DNA from: Azorhizobium caulinodans ORS 571
GTDB taxonomy: Bacteria; Pseudomonadota; Alphaproteobacteria; Rhizobiales; Xanthobacteraceae
Length of the DNA stretch: 64,000 nt
Direction: 5' to 3'
Assembly: GCF_000010525.1 (NCBI RefSeq)
Contig: NC_009937.1
Span: 3,911,501-3,975,500, forward strand
Under the pieces are notes generated by a model that was given only the letters and a program-made list of their open reading frames with translations, was not told where the DNA came from and made no database searches. Below, piece by piece: positions 41,028 through 49,035 of the stretch. The position numbers and the translations under genes were made by a program. Each line of letters starts with the position of its first letter. Within the stretch, counting starts at the first letter, position 1.

Positions 41028-41043
41028 TGTCGGCAAGGCAACA
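41028..41043. promoter_or_regulatory. NifA upstream activator site of small-gene pair
   Basis: TGT-CGGCAAGGCA-ACA, an exact TGT-N10-ACA match, 51 bases upstream of the promoter at 40962-40977. Confidence 0.78.
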
Positions 41044-41108
41044 GGAGGGCCTGTCGCGATGGAGCCATTGCGACGCGGGAACAGCCCCGTTCCAACCGGA
41101 TCTTCGGC

Positions 41109-41438
41109 CTATCCGCCGCGCTGCGCGACGACCTCGCTCAAGGCCCGCGCCACCCGGTCCCGGCAGGCGATGAGGCGGGCATGATCCGCCGCGCTGAGGG
41201 TGATGCTGCCCGCCTCCGGCGGCCCCACCTCGCTCATGCCCTCCTGAGGCGCGAAGGCGGCCGCCATGGCCTCGAATAAGGCCCGCTCCAACTGGTAGAT
41301 GTGCTCGCTGGCCCGCTCCAGATAGGGCAGCGGGTTGGCGCGCACATTCTCTTCATGCAGAGCCTCAAGGCCAAGCTGCGTCCGCAGCCGGCGCGCGGCC
41401 CAGGCCGTGGCCGCCGCGGACGTTTCACCTTCACGCAT
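41109..41438 (-). CDS. hypothetical helical protein
   Basis: A 109-residue, almost entirely helical protein: WAARRLRTQLGLEALHEENVRANPLPYLERASEHIYQLERALFEAMAAAFA, then an acidic linker and DHARLIACRDRVARALSEVV. One Cys. It begins 20 bases behind the hydrolase gene and has GGGGGAG before its ATG. No family recognised; probably cotranscribed with the SufT-like and hydrolase genes. Confidence 0.68.
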   Translation of the reverse strand: MREGETSAAATAWAARRLRTQLGLEALHEENVRANPLPYLERASEHIYQLERALFEAMAAAFAPQEGMSEVGPPEAGSITLSAADHARLIACRDRVARALSEVVAQRGG

Positions 41439-41458
41439 CCCGTTCTCCCCCGGCCGGG

Positions 41459-42229
41459 TCAGTCGAGCGGCGGGCCAAGATCATCCCCGGCCGGCGCCTT
41501 CGCCTTCTTCTTTTCCGTCTTGGCCTGGGCATAGGCGCCGGCATTCTTCAACTGCACGGGCGCCTGCCCCTCGACGAACTGGCCGATCCAGAACAGCGTG
41601 CGCGCCTGGGCCTCGCAGGTGGCGGCGGCGTGGTAGGTGGCCCGGCCGGCGCTGGCAAAGCCATGGGTCGCACCCTCATAGGTGAAGGCGCTCACATCCG
41701 GACGCTGGTCGCGGAAGCGCTGCGCCTGATCCACCGGCACCAGCGGATCGGTGGCGCCGAAATGGATCAGCGTCGGCACGCGCCGCTTCTCTGCACCGGC
41801 CCCGACGACACCAAGAGGATAATAGGCGATGGCGCAGGCGAGACCCCGCAGCTGGTTCGCCGCCTCATAGGCGAGAAACCCGCCCCAGGAATAGCCCACG
41901 ACCGCGACCTTACCGGCCTCCCGCGCCGCGTCCACGGCCGCCTGAATATCGTTGAGGGCGGGCTCGCGCCCCACTTCCTCCACCAAGGTCACGCCCCTGG
42001 CGAAGCCCTCCTCGTCATAGGCGAGCACAGTGCCGGGCGCCGCGCGGTCGAACAGGGCCGGCACGATGGCAAGATAGCCCCGTGCGGCAAAGTCATCGGC
42101 GGCGGCGCACATGTCATCGGTGATGCCGAACATGTCGTGAATGAGCACGACGGCGCCCCTGGCGTCGTCCTTGGGCTCGGCCCGATAGGCAGAGAGCCCG
42201 TGGCCGTCGGCGGCGGTGAGCTGGAACAT
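41459..42229 (-). CDS. dienelactone-hydrolase family protein
   Basis: A 256-residue alpha/beta hydrolase starting at the ATG at 42229 (GAGGATG before it). The nucleophile elbow is GYSWGG with Ser instead of the Cys of classic dienelactone hydrolase; the acid is in FGATDPLVP and the His in GATHGFA. The C-terminus adds a Lys-rich tail. Its substrate in a nif context is unknown. It lies between the SufT-like gene and a small helical-protein gene. Confidence 0.85.
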   Translation of the reverse strand: MFQLTAADGHGLSAYRAEPKDDARGAVVLIHDMFGITDDMCAAADDFAARGYLAIVPALFDRAAPGTVLAYDEEGFARGVTLVEEVGREPALNDIQAAVDAAREAGKVAVVGYSWGGFLAYEAANQLRGLACAIAYYPLGVVGAGAEKRRVPTLIHFGATDPLVPVDQAQRFRDQRPDVSAFTYEGATHGFASAGRATYHAAATCEAQARTLFWIGQFVEGQAPVQLKNAGAYAQAKTEKKKAKAPAGDDLGPPLD

Positions 42230-42334
42230 GACATCCTCGCGCGGGACACGCGGCCCTGCGGGCGGCAGGGCGATCCGGGGTTGTCGCGGTCCCTGCCCTC
42301 CCCGATGCATCGAGGGTGCCAGATGGCCTCCGGA

Positions 42335-42739
42335 TCAGAGAAGACCCAGCTCCAGCTTCACGTCGTCGGTCATGCGGTTGGTGTCCCACGGCGGATCGAA
42401 CACCAGATTGACCTTGGCGACATCGATCTGGCGCACCGTCAGCACCGCGCGCTGCACCATGGAGACCAGTTCCCCGGCCACGGGACAGCCCGGCGCGGTC
42501 AGCGTCATGTCGATCTCGGCGCCCACCGTGGGCAGCAGCTGGATGCGGTAGACGAGGCCGAGATCATAGATGTTCACCGGGATTTCCGGATCATGCACCG
42601 TGCGCAGGGCCTCGATGATCTCGGCGGTGATGGCCTCCTCGTCCCAGTCCACGGCGGTTGCCGTCTCGGAAGAGAGGTCCTCGGTCTCGGTGCCCGGCAT
42701 CATAGGCTCGTCGGTCATGAAATCGTCGCTCATGGTCAT
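42335..42739 (-). CDS. MIP18/SufT-type Fe-S assembly protein
   Basis: A 134-residue DUF59 protein with an acidic N-terminal extension (about 1-35), then EAITAEIIEALRTVHDPEIPVNIYDLGLVYRIQLL and MTLTAPGCPVAGELVSMVQRAV, where the conserved Cys lies. SufT/MIP18 proteins help mature Fe-S proteins. Its own sigma-54-like promoter and place among nif-island genes suggest a nitrogenase-specific copy. Confidence 0.88.
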   Translation of the reverse strand: MTMSDDFMTDEPMMPGTETEDLSSETATAVDWDEEAITAEIIEALRTVHDPEIPVNIYDLGLVYRIQLLPTVGAEIDMTLTAPGCPVAGELVSMVQRAVLTVRQIDVAKVNLVFDPPWDTNRMTDDVKLELGLL

Positions 42740-42824
42740 CGGCGCCCGCCTCCTCTCGGCTGCTCCGCGCCCACCGGCCCATCACGCGGCGGTGATGAGC
42801 GTGCGCGTATCTGAAGACACGTTA

Positions 42825-42840
42825 TGCAAGCCCGGCGCCA
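42825..42840 (-). promoter_or_regulatory. sigma-54 promoter of SufT-like operon
   Basis: On the minus strand TGGCGCC-GGGC-TTGCA keeps the GG-N10-GC core, a perfect -12 half and 5 of 7 bases at -24. It is 86 bases before the SufT-like ATG. No exact NifA site was seen in the next 160 bases upstream. Confidence 0.65.
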
Positions 42841-42888
42841 ACCGGGAAGGAGATGGAAAGAGAAGACCTTGGCGCGCGCCCGCCGGGC

Positions 42889-43368
42889 TCAGGAAAGTCC
42901 TTCCGCGAGCGCCTCGATGACGCGCCAGCCCACGACGCCTGCCGGATCGAGCTGGCGCAGGGCCGCGAGCTTGCGCTCGGCCTCTTCCACCCGGTTCTGC
43001 CGCAGATGGATAAAGGCCAGAGCCTTCAGCGTGTATAGGGCAAAGCGGCCCGGCCCGTCCGGCGCCTCGTCGCGCGGCTGCCAGGCCCGCCAGTCTTCGT
43101 CCCAGCCGGCCTGCCGCGCTGCCTCGCGCAGACCGCTCTGCGCTGCCGCCTCGGCCTCCGACAGATGGCCCTGATAGGTGTGGATCTTGTAGAGGCAAAA
43201 ATAGACCGGCAGTTCGCCGGGGGCCTCCGCGAGCGCCCGGCGGAACAGCGCATCCGCCTTGGCATGGTCATGGCGATAGGCGGCCACGCCCTGCTGGAGC
43301 AAGGCATTGATGGCCACCGGCACGTCACCGAAATTGATGAGTTCGGCTTCCGGAAACATCTCGATCAT
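42889..43368 (-). CDS. TPR-like protein, paralogue of 31867-32436
   Basis: A 159-residue helical protein starting at the ATG at 43368 (or ATG at 43359). ALLQQGVAAYRHDHAKADALFRRALAEAPGELPVYFCLYKIHTYQGHLSEAE and LKALAFIHLRQNRVEEAERKLAALRQLDP are TPR-like. It shares blocks with the TPR protein of the nifB operon and is divergent from bolA with two overlapping NifA-type sites between them. The closest promoter leaves almost no leader, so the start may be the second ATG. Confidence 0.78.
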   Translation of the reverse strand: MIEMFPEAELINFGDVPVAINALLQQGVAAYRHDHAKADALFRRALAEAPGELPVYFCLYKIHTYQGHLSEAEAAAQSGLREAARQAGWDEDWRAWQPRDEAPDGPGRFALYTLKALAFIHLRQNRVEEAERKLAALRQLDPAGVVGWRVIEALAEGLS

Positions 43369-43379
43369 GCCGCAGCCGA

Positions 43380-43395
43380 TGCAAATTGGAGGCCG
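43380..43395 (-). promoter_or_regulatory. sigma-54-like promoter of TPR gene
   Basis: On the minus strand CGGCCTC-CAAT-TTGCA keeps GG-N10-GC and a perfect -12 half. It is only 12 bases before the ATG at 43368, which is unusually close; the message would be almost leaderless. Confidence 0.45.
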
Positions 43396-43457
43396 GACGT
43401 GGACGCGCCCATCACGCCCGAGGCGCCAGCGGGATGTCCGGCACCAACCAGAACCCC

Positions 43458-43480
43458 TGTCGCATGTGCGACATGCGACA
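43458..43480. promoter_or_regulatory. two overlapping NifA activator sites, TPR/bolA gap
   Basis: TGT-CGCATGTGCG-ACA (43458-43473) and TGT-GCGACATGCG-ACA (43465-43480) are both exact TGT-N10-ACA matches shifted by seven bases. They stand about 60 bases from a sigma-54-like promoter on either side, so one NifA platform could serve both divergent operons. Confidence 0.82.
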
Positions 43481-43536
43481 GGCGCCGGCAACGCGGAGCC
43501 AATGTCGCGCCACGCATTCCGGCCCCGCAGGACAAC

Positions 43537-43552
43537 TGGTTTGAAGCTTGCA
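43537..43552 (+). promoter_or_regulatory. sigma-54-like promoter of bolA-grxD
   Basis: TGGTTTG-AAGC-TTGCA keeps TGG and the whole -12 half with correct GG-N10-GC spacing. It is 34 bases before the bolA ATG and about 57 bases from the overlapping NifA sites. Confidence 0.65.
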
Positions 43553-43585
43553 AGGACCGGGCGAGAGAGACCGGGAGCAAGTCTG

Positions 43586-43819
43586 ATGGCAATGGTCGGA
43601 TCGGAAATTGAGCGCCTCATCAAGGAAGCGTTCCCCGACGGACAGGTGGTGATCGTGGATCTCGCGGGCGACGGCGACCATTACGCCGCCCGGATCACCT
43701 CCGAGCAGTTCCGCGGCAAGAGCCGCGTGCAGCAGCACAAGATGGTCTACGACGCGCTGAAAGGGGAGATGGGCGGTGCCCTGCACGCGCTGGCGCTCGA
43801 AACCATCGTTCCCGCCTGA
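43586..43819 (+). CDS. BolA/IbaG family protein
   Basis: A 77-residue protein with the BolA fold: EIERLIKEAFPDGQVVIVDLAGDGDHYAARITSEQFRGKSRVQQHKMVYDALKGEMGGALHALAL, including the conserved H-K-M-VY and a His for cluster binding with glutaredoxin. BolA and Grx4 proteins form 2Fe-2S heterodimers for Fe-S trafficking. The grx gene follows after 33 bases. The start is the ATG at 43586 after GGGAG. Confidence 0.9.
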   Translation: MAMVGSEIERLIKEAFPDGQVVIVDLAGDGDHYAARITSEQFRGKSRVQQHKMVYDALKGEMGGALHALALETIVPA

Positions 43820-43852
43820 GGCCCTCACCCTTCCCCACCGGAGACGCAAGAC

Positions 43853-44182
43853 ATGTCCACGTCCGATCGCATCAACGGCCTGATTTCCGAGAACGACATC
43901 ATGGTGTTCATGAAGGGCACGCCCGCCATGCCGCGCTGCGGCTTCTCCGGCGCCGTGGTGCAGATTCTCAACACCCTCGGCGTGCCCTATGCGACGCTCG
44001 ATGTGCTGGAGGATCCCTTTGTCCGCGAGGGCATCAAGGAATTCACCAACTGGCCGACCATTCCGCAGGTGTTCGTGAAGGGCGAATTCATCGGCGGCTG
44101 CGACATCGTCCGCGAGATGGCGCAGAAGGGCGAGCTTCAGGCCCTGTTCAGTGAGAAGGGCATCGCCCCCAGGGCCGCCTGA
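43853..44182 (+). CDS. grxD: monothiol glutaredoxin Grx4/GrxD
   Basis: A 109-residue monothiol glutaredoxin with the CGFS active site at C29 (MPRCGFSG) and the WPTIPQVFVKGEFIGGCDI glutathione-binding segment. It binds a bridging 2Fe-2S cluster with glutathione and partners BolA, encoded just before. The pair's NifA-type control suggests a nitrogen-fixation-dedicated set beside a housekeeping copy elsewhere. Confidence 0.93.
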   Translation: MSTSDRINGLISENDIMVFMKGTPAMPRCGFSGAVVQILNTLGVPYATLDVLEDPFVREGIKEFTNWPTIPQVFVKGEFIGGCDIVREMAQKGELQALFSEKGIAPRAA

Positions 44183-44193
44183 TACCGACGTGC

Positions 44194-44215
44194 GCGGCGG
44201 GCCTCAGCCCGCCGC
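44194..44215. terminator. shared hairpin between convergent grxD and rhodanese gene
   Basis: GCGGCGGGC-CTCA-GCCCGCCGC is a perfect nine-base stem lying 11 bases after grxD and overlapping the end of the convergent rhodanese-ankyrin gene. It may stop transcription from both sides; no U-run follows. Confidence 0.55.
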
Positions 44216-44983
44216 CTGTCGTGCGGGGCGCAGGAGCGCCAGGCATTCTACCGTGCCCGCAAGATCCAGCGCCGTGAAGCCGTCCAGCGTTTCGAGCTCC
44301 GCATCTGCGCCCCGCGCGAGGAGACGGCCCACCACCGGACCGAGGCCGGCCGAAGACGCATACATCAGGGCGGTCGCGCCGTTGTCATTCTGGTTGTCGA
44401 TGTCGATGCCGGCAGCCACCAGCATGTCGATGGCGTCCAGATGCCGGCCGACGCAGGCGAGCCACAGCGCCGTGTTGCCATCGGCATTGCGCAGATCGAG
44501 ATGCGCGCCCGCCGCGATGAGCTGGCACAGCGCCTCCGTGTCGCCCGTGTGGGCCGCCTTCATGAGCGGCGTGGTGCCGTTGTCGATCACCGCATCCACG
44601 TCATCGGCCGGAAAGCCGTGGGCGACGAGCCAGGCAGCGAGATCCGCATCGATGTCGGGCATGGCATGGGTGGCGCCGCGTGTGCGCCAGCCCTCATAGC
44701 CGTCATCGAGGCTGGAGACGTCCTGGAAGCCGAAATCGGCGAAGGTCTGCGCATATTCCTGGCTGGCATTGCCGTGATAGCAATAGATCAGCACGGGATG
44801 GTGCCGCGGTGTCGCCAGGATGATCTCCGAGAGATTGGCCTGCGAAAGCCGCCGGGCGCCCGGCATGTGACCCGCCTCGTAGGAGCACGCATCGCGGGTG
44901 TCGAAGACGAGGAGATCGTCCCGCCGGAGAAGCACCTCCGCCTCGCCGGGATGGATGCGGCGGAAGGGAACGCGGAAGGTCAT
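44204..44983 (-). CDS. rhodanese-ankyrin repeat fusion protein
   Basis: A 259-residue protein. Residues 10-105 are a GlpE-like rhodanese domain with catalytic C68 in CYHGNAS. Residues 125-250 hold four ankyrin repeats (NGTTPLMKAAHTGDTEALCQLIAAGA, DGNTALWLACVGRHLDAIDMLVAAG, NGATALMYASSAGLGPVVGRLLARG, DGFTALDLA). The fusion suggests sulfur transfer directed by protein contacts. It overlaps the nitroreductase gene and belongs to the operon headed by the pseudo-receiver. Confidence 0.9.
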   Translation of the reverse strand: MTFRVPFRRIHPGEAEVLLRRDDLLVFDTRDACSYEAGHMPGARRLSQANLSEIILATPRHHPVLIYCYHGNASQEYAQTFADFGFQDVSSLDDGYEGWRTRGATHAMPDIDADLAAWLVAHGFPADDVDAVIDNGTTPLMKAAHTGDTEALCQLIAAGAHLDLRNADGNTALWLACVGRHLDAIDMLVAAGIDIDNQNDNGATALMYASSAGLGPVVGRLLARGADAELETLDGFTALDLAGTVECLALLRPARQAAG

Positions 44984-46641
44984 GCGAGCGGCTCCTGTGC
45001 AGGGGCGGGAGGCGGGCGGCGGCCGGGATAGGCGGGCAGCGACAGGATGCGCCCGTCATGGAGCGGCCGGCCGACGGTGAACTGATAGAGGCTCTGGAAA
45101 CGCTCGCCCTCAAGCCCGAGAAGCTCGTGCAGGGCATCGTCGAAGAAGCAGCCGATACCGGTGCCGCGCAGGCCCGCCCGCTCGGCTTCCAGATAGAGCA
45201 CATGACCGAGAAGCCCGGCCTCCCAGTGCAGCGCGCGGTAGCGCCACGGGTCCACCTCCAACTCCAGCGCGAAATCGGCGACGAAGCTCAGGGCCACGCA
45301 GCTATCGCCGGCAATGGCTTGATGGCAGCAGATGGTGCGCATCACGCCGCGAGCGTCTGCCTCGACCAGGCGCCGAAGGGGCAGATGCGCTGGCGCGCCC
45401 GGAACGTCGTCCCAGGCGAAATCCGCGCGCAGCATCCGGCGCAGCGGGCCTTCCGCGTCCGCCCGGCGCGGCAGGGCATAGAGGCCGGTCGCCAGCCCCT
45501 GAACGCGATGGACGAAGAAGACGGGATGCACCTGCGGTGCATGGGGCCACATGTCGAAGGGGGCCGCGCATCGCGGCAGAAGCGCATCCGCAAGAGCGAA
45601 GAAGTCCGCCGCCGGCATGACGAAACCGGCCTCGAAGCGCTGCGCGCTGCGCCGGCCGAGCAGCACCTGCGACGCCGGGGCCGTTCCCGAAGCCAGAGGC
45701 GCGGGCAGATCCGACGGCGCCGGGAGCGCATCGAGCACGCCGCCGGAGGCGCGGGTCGCCGCGCTCACCACATCGATGACCGGCCAGCGATACATGGGGT
45801 GGCGGTCGAGGCAGTTCGCGCGCCCTGCCCACGGGCCGGCTGGCGCATTCGGGATCATCGCTTCGAAGCCGGCCACACCCATGTCGATGGCGACGAGGAC
45901 GTCCGCCTCCTCTGCCTCGGCCCCGGCAAAGTCGGGCGCGCGGTCAAGGCCGAGCCGCGCCGCCACCGCCGCGGAGGGAAGCGCGGTGAGAAGATGCACC
46001 CGCCAGCCCAGCGCCGCCGCCGCATAACGCAATGCGCCCAGTGCGTGGCCGAGATCGAGCTGGCAATAGCGGAAGGCGCGCTCGCCATATTTCCACGCCT
46101 CGCGCCAATGGATGGAGGACAGGCCGACCCAGAGCCGCGCCGGCTCGTCCGGGGCCCCGGGATCGGCCGCCCGGTGCTCCAGCGCATGGTCGCGGCTCAC
46201 ATAATGATGCAGGCCATCCTCGAGGCCGGCGATGTTGCGCGCCAGCACATAGGCTTCCGTCGGGTGGAGATTGCCGCTGGAGGGATTGCAGCGCACCGCC
46301 CAGCGGTCGGGTCCCGTCTCCTTCCAGGCGGCAAGCCCGAAGGACAGCTCCAGCAGCAGCGCCACCGAGCCAAGCGTCGGCGGCGCGGGCGGCACCCCGC
46401 CGGGTGTGAGCATCTCGTCGAAACGGACCGCGAGGTCCTCCGCCATCACCGGCAGCGCCAGCTTCGGGCAGCCGGAGAACTCGCGAAAGGGATTGGGCTG
46501 GGCATCCCAGTCCAGCGTCTCCGGTCCCGCCGCGTAGTGGCCGAGCCTGTGCTTGGTGCGCAGATGATAGCCGCGCGCCACAGCGCCCGGGTCCGTCGCT
46601 TCGGGGACCGGCCGGCTGCCCGCGCCGGGGGAGGCCGTCAT
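44980..46641 (-). CDS. two-domain nitroreductase/ThcOx-type flavoprotein
   Basis: A 553-residue protein starting at the ATG overlapping the ArsC-like stop. Two nitroreductase-fold halves are visible: residues ~50-260 with RCNPSSGNLHPTEAYVL and LDLGHALGALRYAAAALGW, and ~310-540 with LLGRRSAQRFE and RALHWEAGLLGHVLYLEAERAGLRGTGIGCFFDD. This is the SagB/ThcOx dehydrogenase type, FMN-dependent. Nif clusters of several alphaproteobacteria have such a gene; the substrate is unknown. Confidence 0.85.
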   Translation of the reverse strand: MTASPGAGSRPVPEATDPGAVARGYHLRTKHRLGHYAAGPETLDWDAQPNPFREFSGCPKLALPVMAEDLAVRFDEMLTPGGVPPAPPTLGSVALLLELSFGLAAWKETGPDRWAVRCNPSSGNLHPTEAYVLARNIAGLEDGLHHYVSRDHALEHRAADPGAPDEPARLWVGLSSIHWREAWKYGERAFRYCQLDLGHALGALRYAAAALGWRVHLLTALPSAAVAARLGLDRAPDFAGAEAEEADVLVAIDMGVAGFEAMIPNAPAGPWAGRANCLDRHPMYRWPVIDVVSAATRASGGVLDALPAPSDLPAPLASGTAPASQVLLGRRSAQRFEAGFVMPAADFFALADALLPRCAAPFDMWPHAPQVHPVFFVHRVQGLATGLYALPRRADAEGPLRRMLRADFAWDDVPGAPAHLPLRRLVEADARGVMRTICCHQAIAGDSCVALSFVADFALELEVDPWRYRALHWEAGLLGHVLYLEAERAGLRGTGIGCFFDDALHELLGLEGERFQSLYQFTVGRPLHDGRILSLPAYPGRRPPPAPAQEPLA

Positions 46642-47066
46642 GGCGCGACGGCTTCGGCGGGCGTGGGGCAGGCGCCGACCTCCGGCCGTGAGCAACCCTG
46701 CGGCGCATCCCCGGATGCCGGTCCCAGAAGACGCGCGACAAGCGGCCCCTCGAAGCCCGCACAGCGCACGCCCTCCACCTCCAGCAGCGGCCGGCGAATG
46801 AAGAGCGGCTCCTCCAGCATCAGGGCCAGCGCCTGTTCGGCGCTGAACGCGCGCGGATCGACCCCGCCCGACTTGATGCCCGGCGCCGCCGGATTGAAGC
46901 GTGCCGGCACCGGCATGTCGCCGAAGAAGGCCGCGAGGCGCTCACCCGTCCAAGGCTCGGAGAGAAGGCTGCGGGCCACCACCTCATGGCCCGCCTGCTC
47001 CAGCAGACGCTTCTGCCGCCCATTGGTGCCGCAGCCCGGCTTCTCATAGAAGATCACGCGCGCCAC
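46638..47066 (-). CDS. ArsC-like nitrogenase-associated protein
   Basis: A 142-residue thioredoxin-fold protein of the ArsC/Spx type: MARVIFYEKPGCGTNGRQKRLLEQAGHEV with C12 in the active-site turn, WTGERLAAFFGDMPVPARFNPAAPGIKSG, and EPLFIRRPLLEVEG. This matches the nitrogenase-associated ArsC-like family found in nif clusters. A short extension after residue 115 adds two cysteines. It starts nine bases behind the pseudo-receiver gene. Confidence 0.88.
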   Translation of the reverse strand: MARVIFYEKPGCGTNGRQKRLLEQAGHEVVARSLLSEPWTGERLAAFFGDMPVPARFNPAAPGIKSGGVDPRAFSAEQALALMLEEPLFIRRPLLEVEGVRCAGFEGPLVARLLGPASGDAPQGCSRPEVGACPTPAEAVAP

Positions 47067-47074
47067 AGCGGCAC

Positions 47075-47509
47075 CTACGCCATCATGCCGAGCTGGACCA
47101 GCGGCTGCGCCCCGCCGCGTCCGAGAATGGTGTCCACCTTCTTGCGCACCGCCTCCAGCGTCAAAGGCTTCACCACCGCGCCATGGGCACCGGCCTTCAG
47201 TCCCTCCACGGCCGTCGCTTCCTGCGCCTTGTCGCAGACAATGAGAATGCGCACGCCGGGAAAGCGGGCGTTGATCTCGGACACGAGGCCCGGTCCACGC
47301 GCGGCGAGGAAGGAGACGCCCAGCATCACCACGTCGGGCTTCAGCCAGCCCTCTCCTTTCTCATAGGCCTCCTCGAGGGTGGCCAGCTCATGGGTCTCGA
47401 TCTCGTCGTGCAGCATGAACTGCAGCGCCGCGCGGGTGATCTCGTCCTCGTCCACGACAAAGACGCGCCGCTGGTCCACGGCCTTCGCGGTTTCGACACC
47501 AATCTGCAT
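47075..47509 (-). CDS. pseudo-receiver domain protein divergent from nifH
   Basis: A 144-residue single response-regulator-like domain starting at the ATG at 47509. The acidic pocket is present (VVDEDE, D20-E21-D22) and the conserved Lys is K114 (VVKPL), but the phosphoacceptor Asp is G64 (DVVMLGVSF) and the Thr/Ser switch is C92. It therefore should not accept phosphate normally. It is the first gene of a nif-type operon that shares upstream DNA with nifH. A scaffold or redox-signal role is inference. Confidence 0.85.
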   Translation of the reverse strand: MQIGVETAKAVDQRRVFVVDEDEITRAALQFMLHDEIETHELATLEEAYEKGEGWLKPDVVMLGVSFLAARGPGLVSEINARFPGVRILIVCDKAQEATAVEGLKAGAHGAVVKPLTLEAVRKKVDTILGRGGAQPLVQLGMMA

Positions 47510-47562
47510 GGCAGCCTCGCTCGATGCGGGCCCCGCCGTTCCGTGGCCCTCGCGTGAACCTG

Positions 47563-47578
47563 TGCAAAATCCGTTCCG
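47563..47578 (-). promoter_or_regulatory. sigma-54 promoter of pseudo-receiver operon
   Basis: On the minus strand CGGAACG-GATT-TTGCA keeps GG-N10-GC, a perfect -12 half and 5 of 7 at -24. It is 53 bases before the ATG at 47509 and faces away from nifH. Confidence 0.68.
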
Positions 47579-47656
47579 TGTTCCGGACGCGGAGGTGGGC
47601 GATGATGATCCCTTGCTTCGGCCCGCCGGTCCCTGCCGCAACCCGAGCGGAAGACG

Positions 47657-47701
47657 TGTTTCCTTTCCAACAGCCTGCGGCGTTCTGTCAGGTTCGAGAC
47701 A
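47657..47701. promoter_or_regulatory. two NifA activator sites between pseudo-receiver and nifH
   Basis: TGT-TTCCTTTCCA-ACA (47657-47672) and TGT-CAGGTTCGAG-ACA (47686-47701) are exact TGT-N10-ACA sites, 29 bases apart, nearly three helical turns. They lie 70-114 bases before the nifH promoter and 79-123 from the divergent promoter, so both operons can use them. The whole 431-base gap 47510-47940 is regulatory; I saw no gene in it. Confidence 0.88.
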
Positions 47702-47770
47702 TGCCGTCCCCACCCGTCACCCGCGCATTTTTCCGTTGTATTTCCATGGGGATATGAAGACGCAGGCGGA

Positions 47771-47786
47771 TGGCACGGTCGTTGCT
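47771..47786 (+). promoter_or_regulatory. sigma-54 promoter of nifH
   Basis: TGGCACG-GTCG-TTGCT is a full -24/-12 consensus. It is 155 bases before the nifH ATG, giving an untypically long leader of roughly 140 bases. Confidence 0.94.
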
Positions 47787-47880
47787 GATATTCATCCTGC
47801 ACGGCGAGTGAGGGCTGAGTACACGCAGACGCGACGACGAGCGATGTGCTCCTTCCCGTAACCGACGAGCCTGTTTGTGA

Positions 47881-48831
<951 letters not shown>

Positions 48832-48838
48832 CGCCCCC

Positions 48839-48861
48839 GTCCCCGGCCGCCGGCCGGGGAC
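48839..48861 (+). terminator. strong hairpin after nifH
   Basis: GTCCCCGGCC-GCC-GGCCGGGGAC is a perfect ten-base stem seven bases after the nifH stop. No U-run follows. It may end or stabilise the single-gene nifH message. Confidence 0.7.
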
Positions 48862-49035
48862 ATCCGTTCATGCCCGAGCCTTTCATCCCAAGACGTTTGA
48901 TTGAGACCCTTCATTCTGACCGACGATCCGCGCGACCGGCCATGGCAGCACACGGCCCAGCCGATCGCGCGGCCCCCTCAGGGCCTGCCGCAGGGCATGC
49001 CTCTCACCGTGTCCTGAAGCCGGGAGTACACGCCC

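Noticed and set aside
45058-47049. 663-codon plus-strand frame opposite the nitroreductase operon
   Set aside because: It covers several well-supported minus-strand genes, and the translated sequence is Arg/Gly/Ala-rich without motifs.
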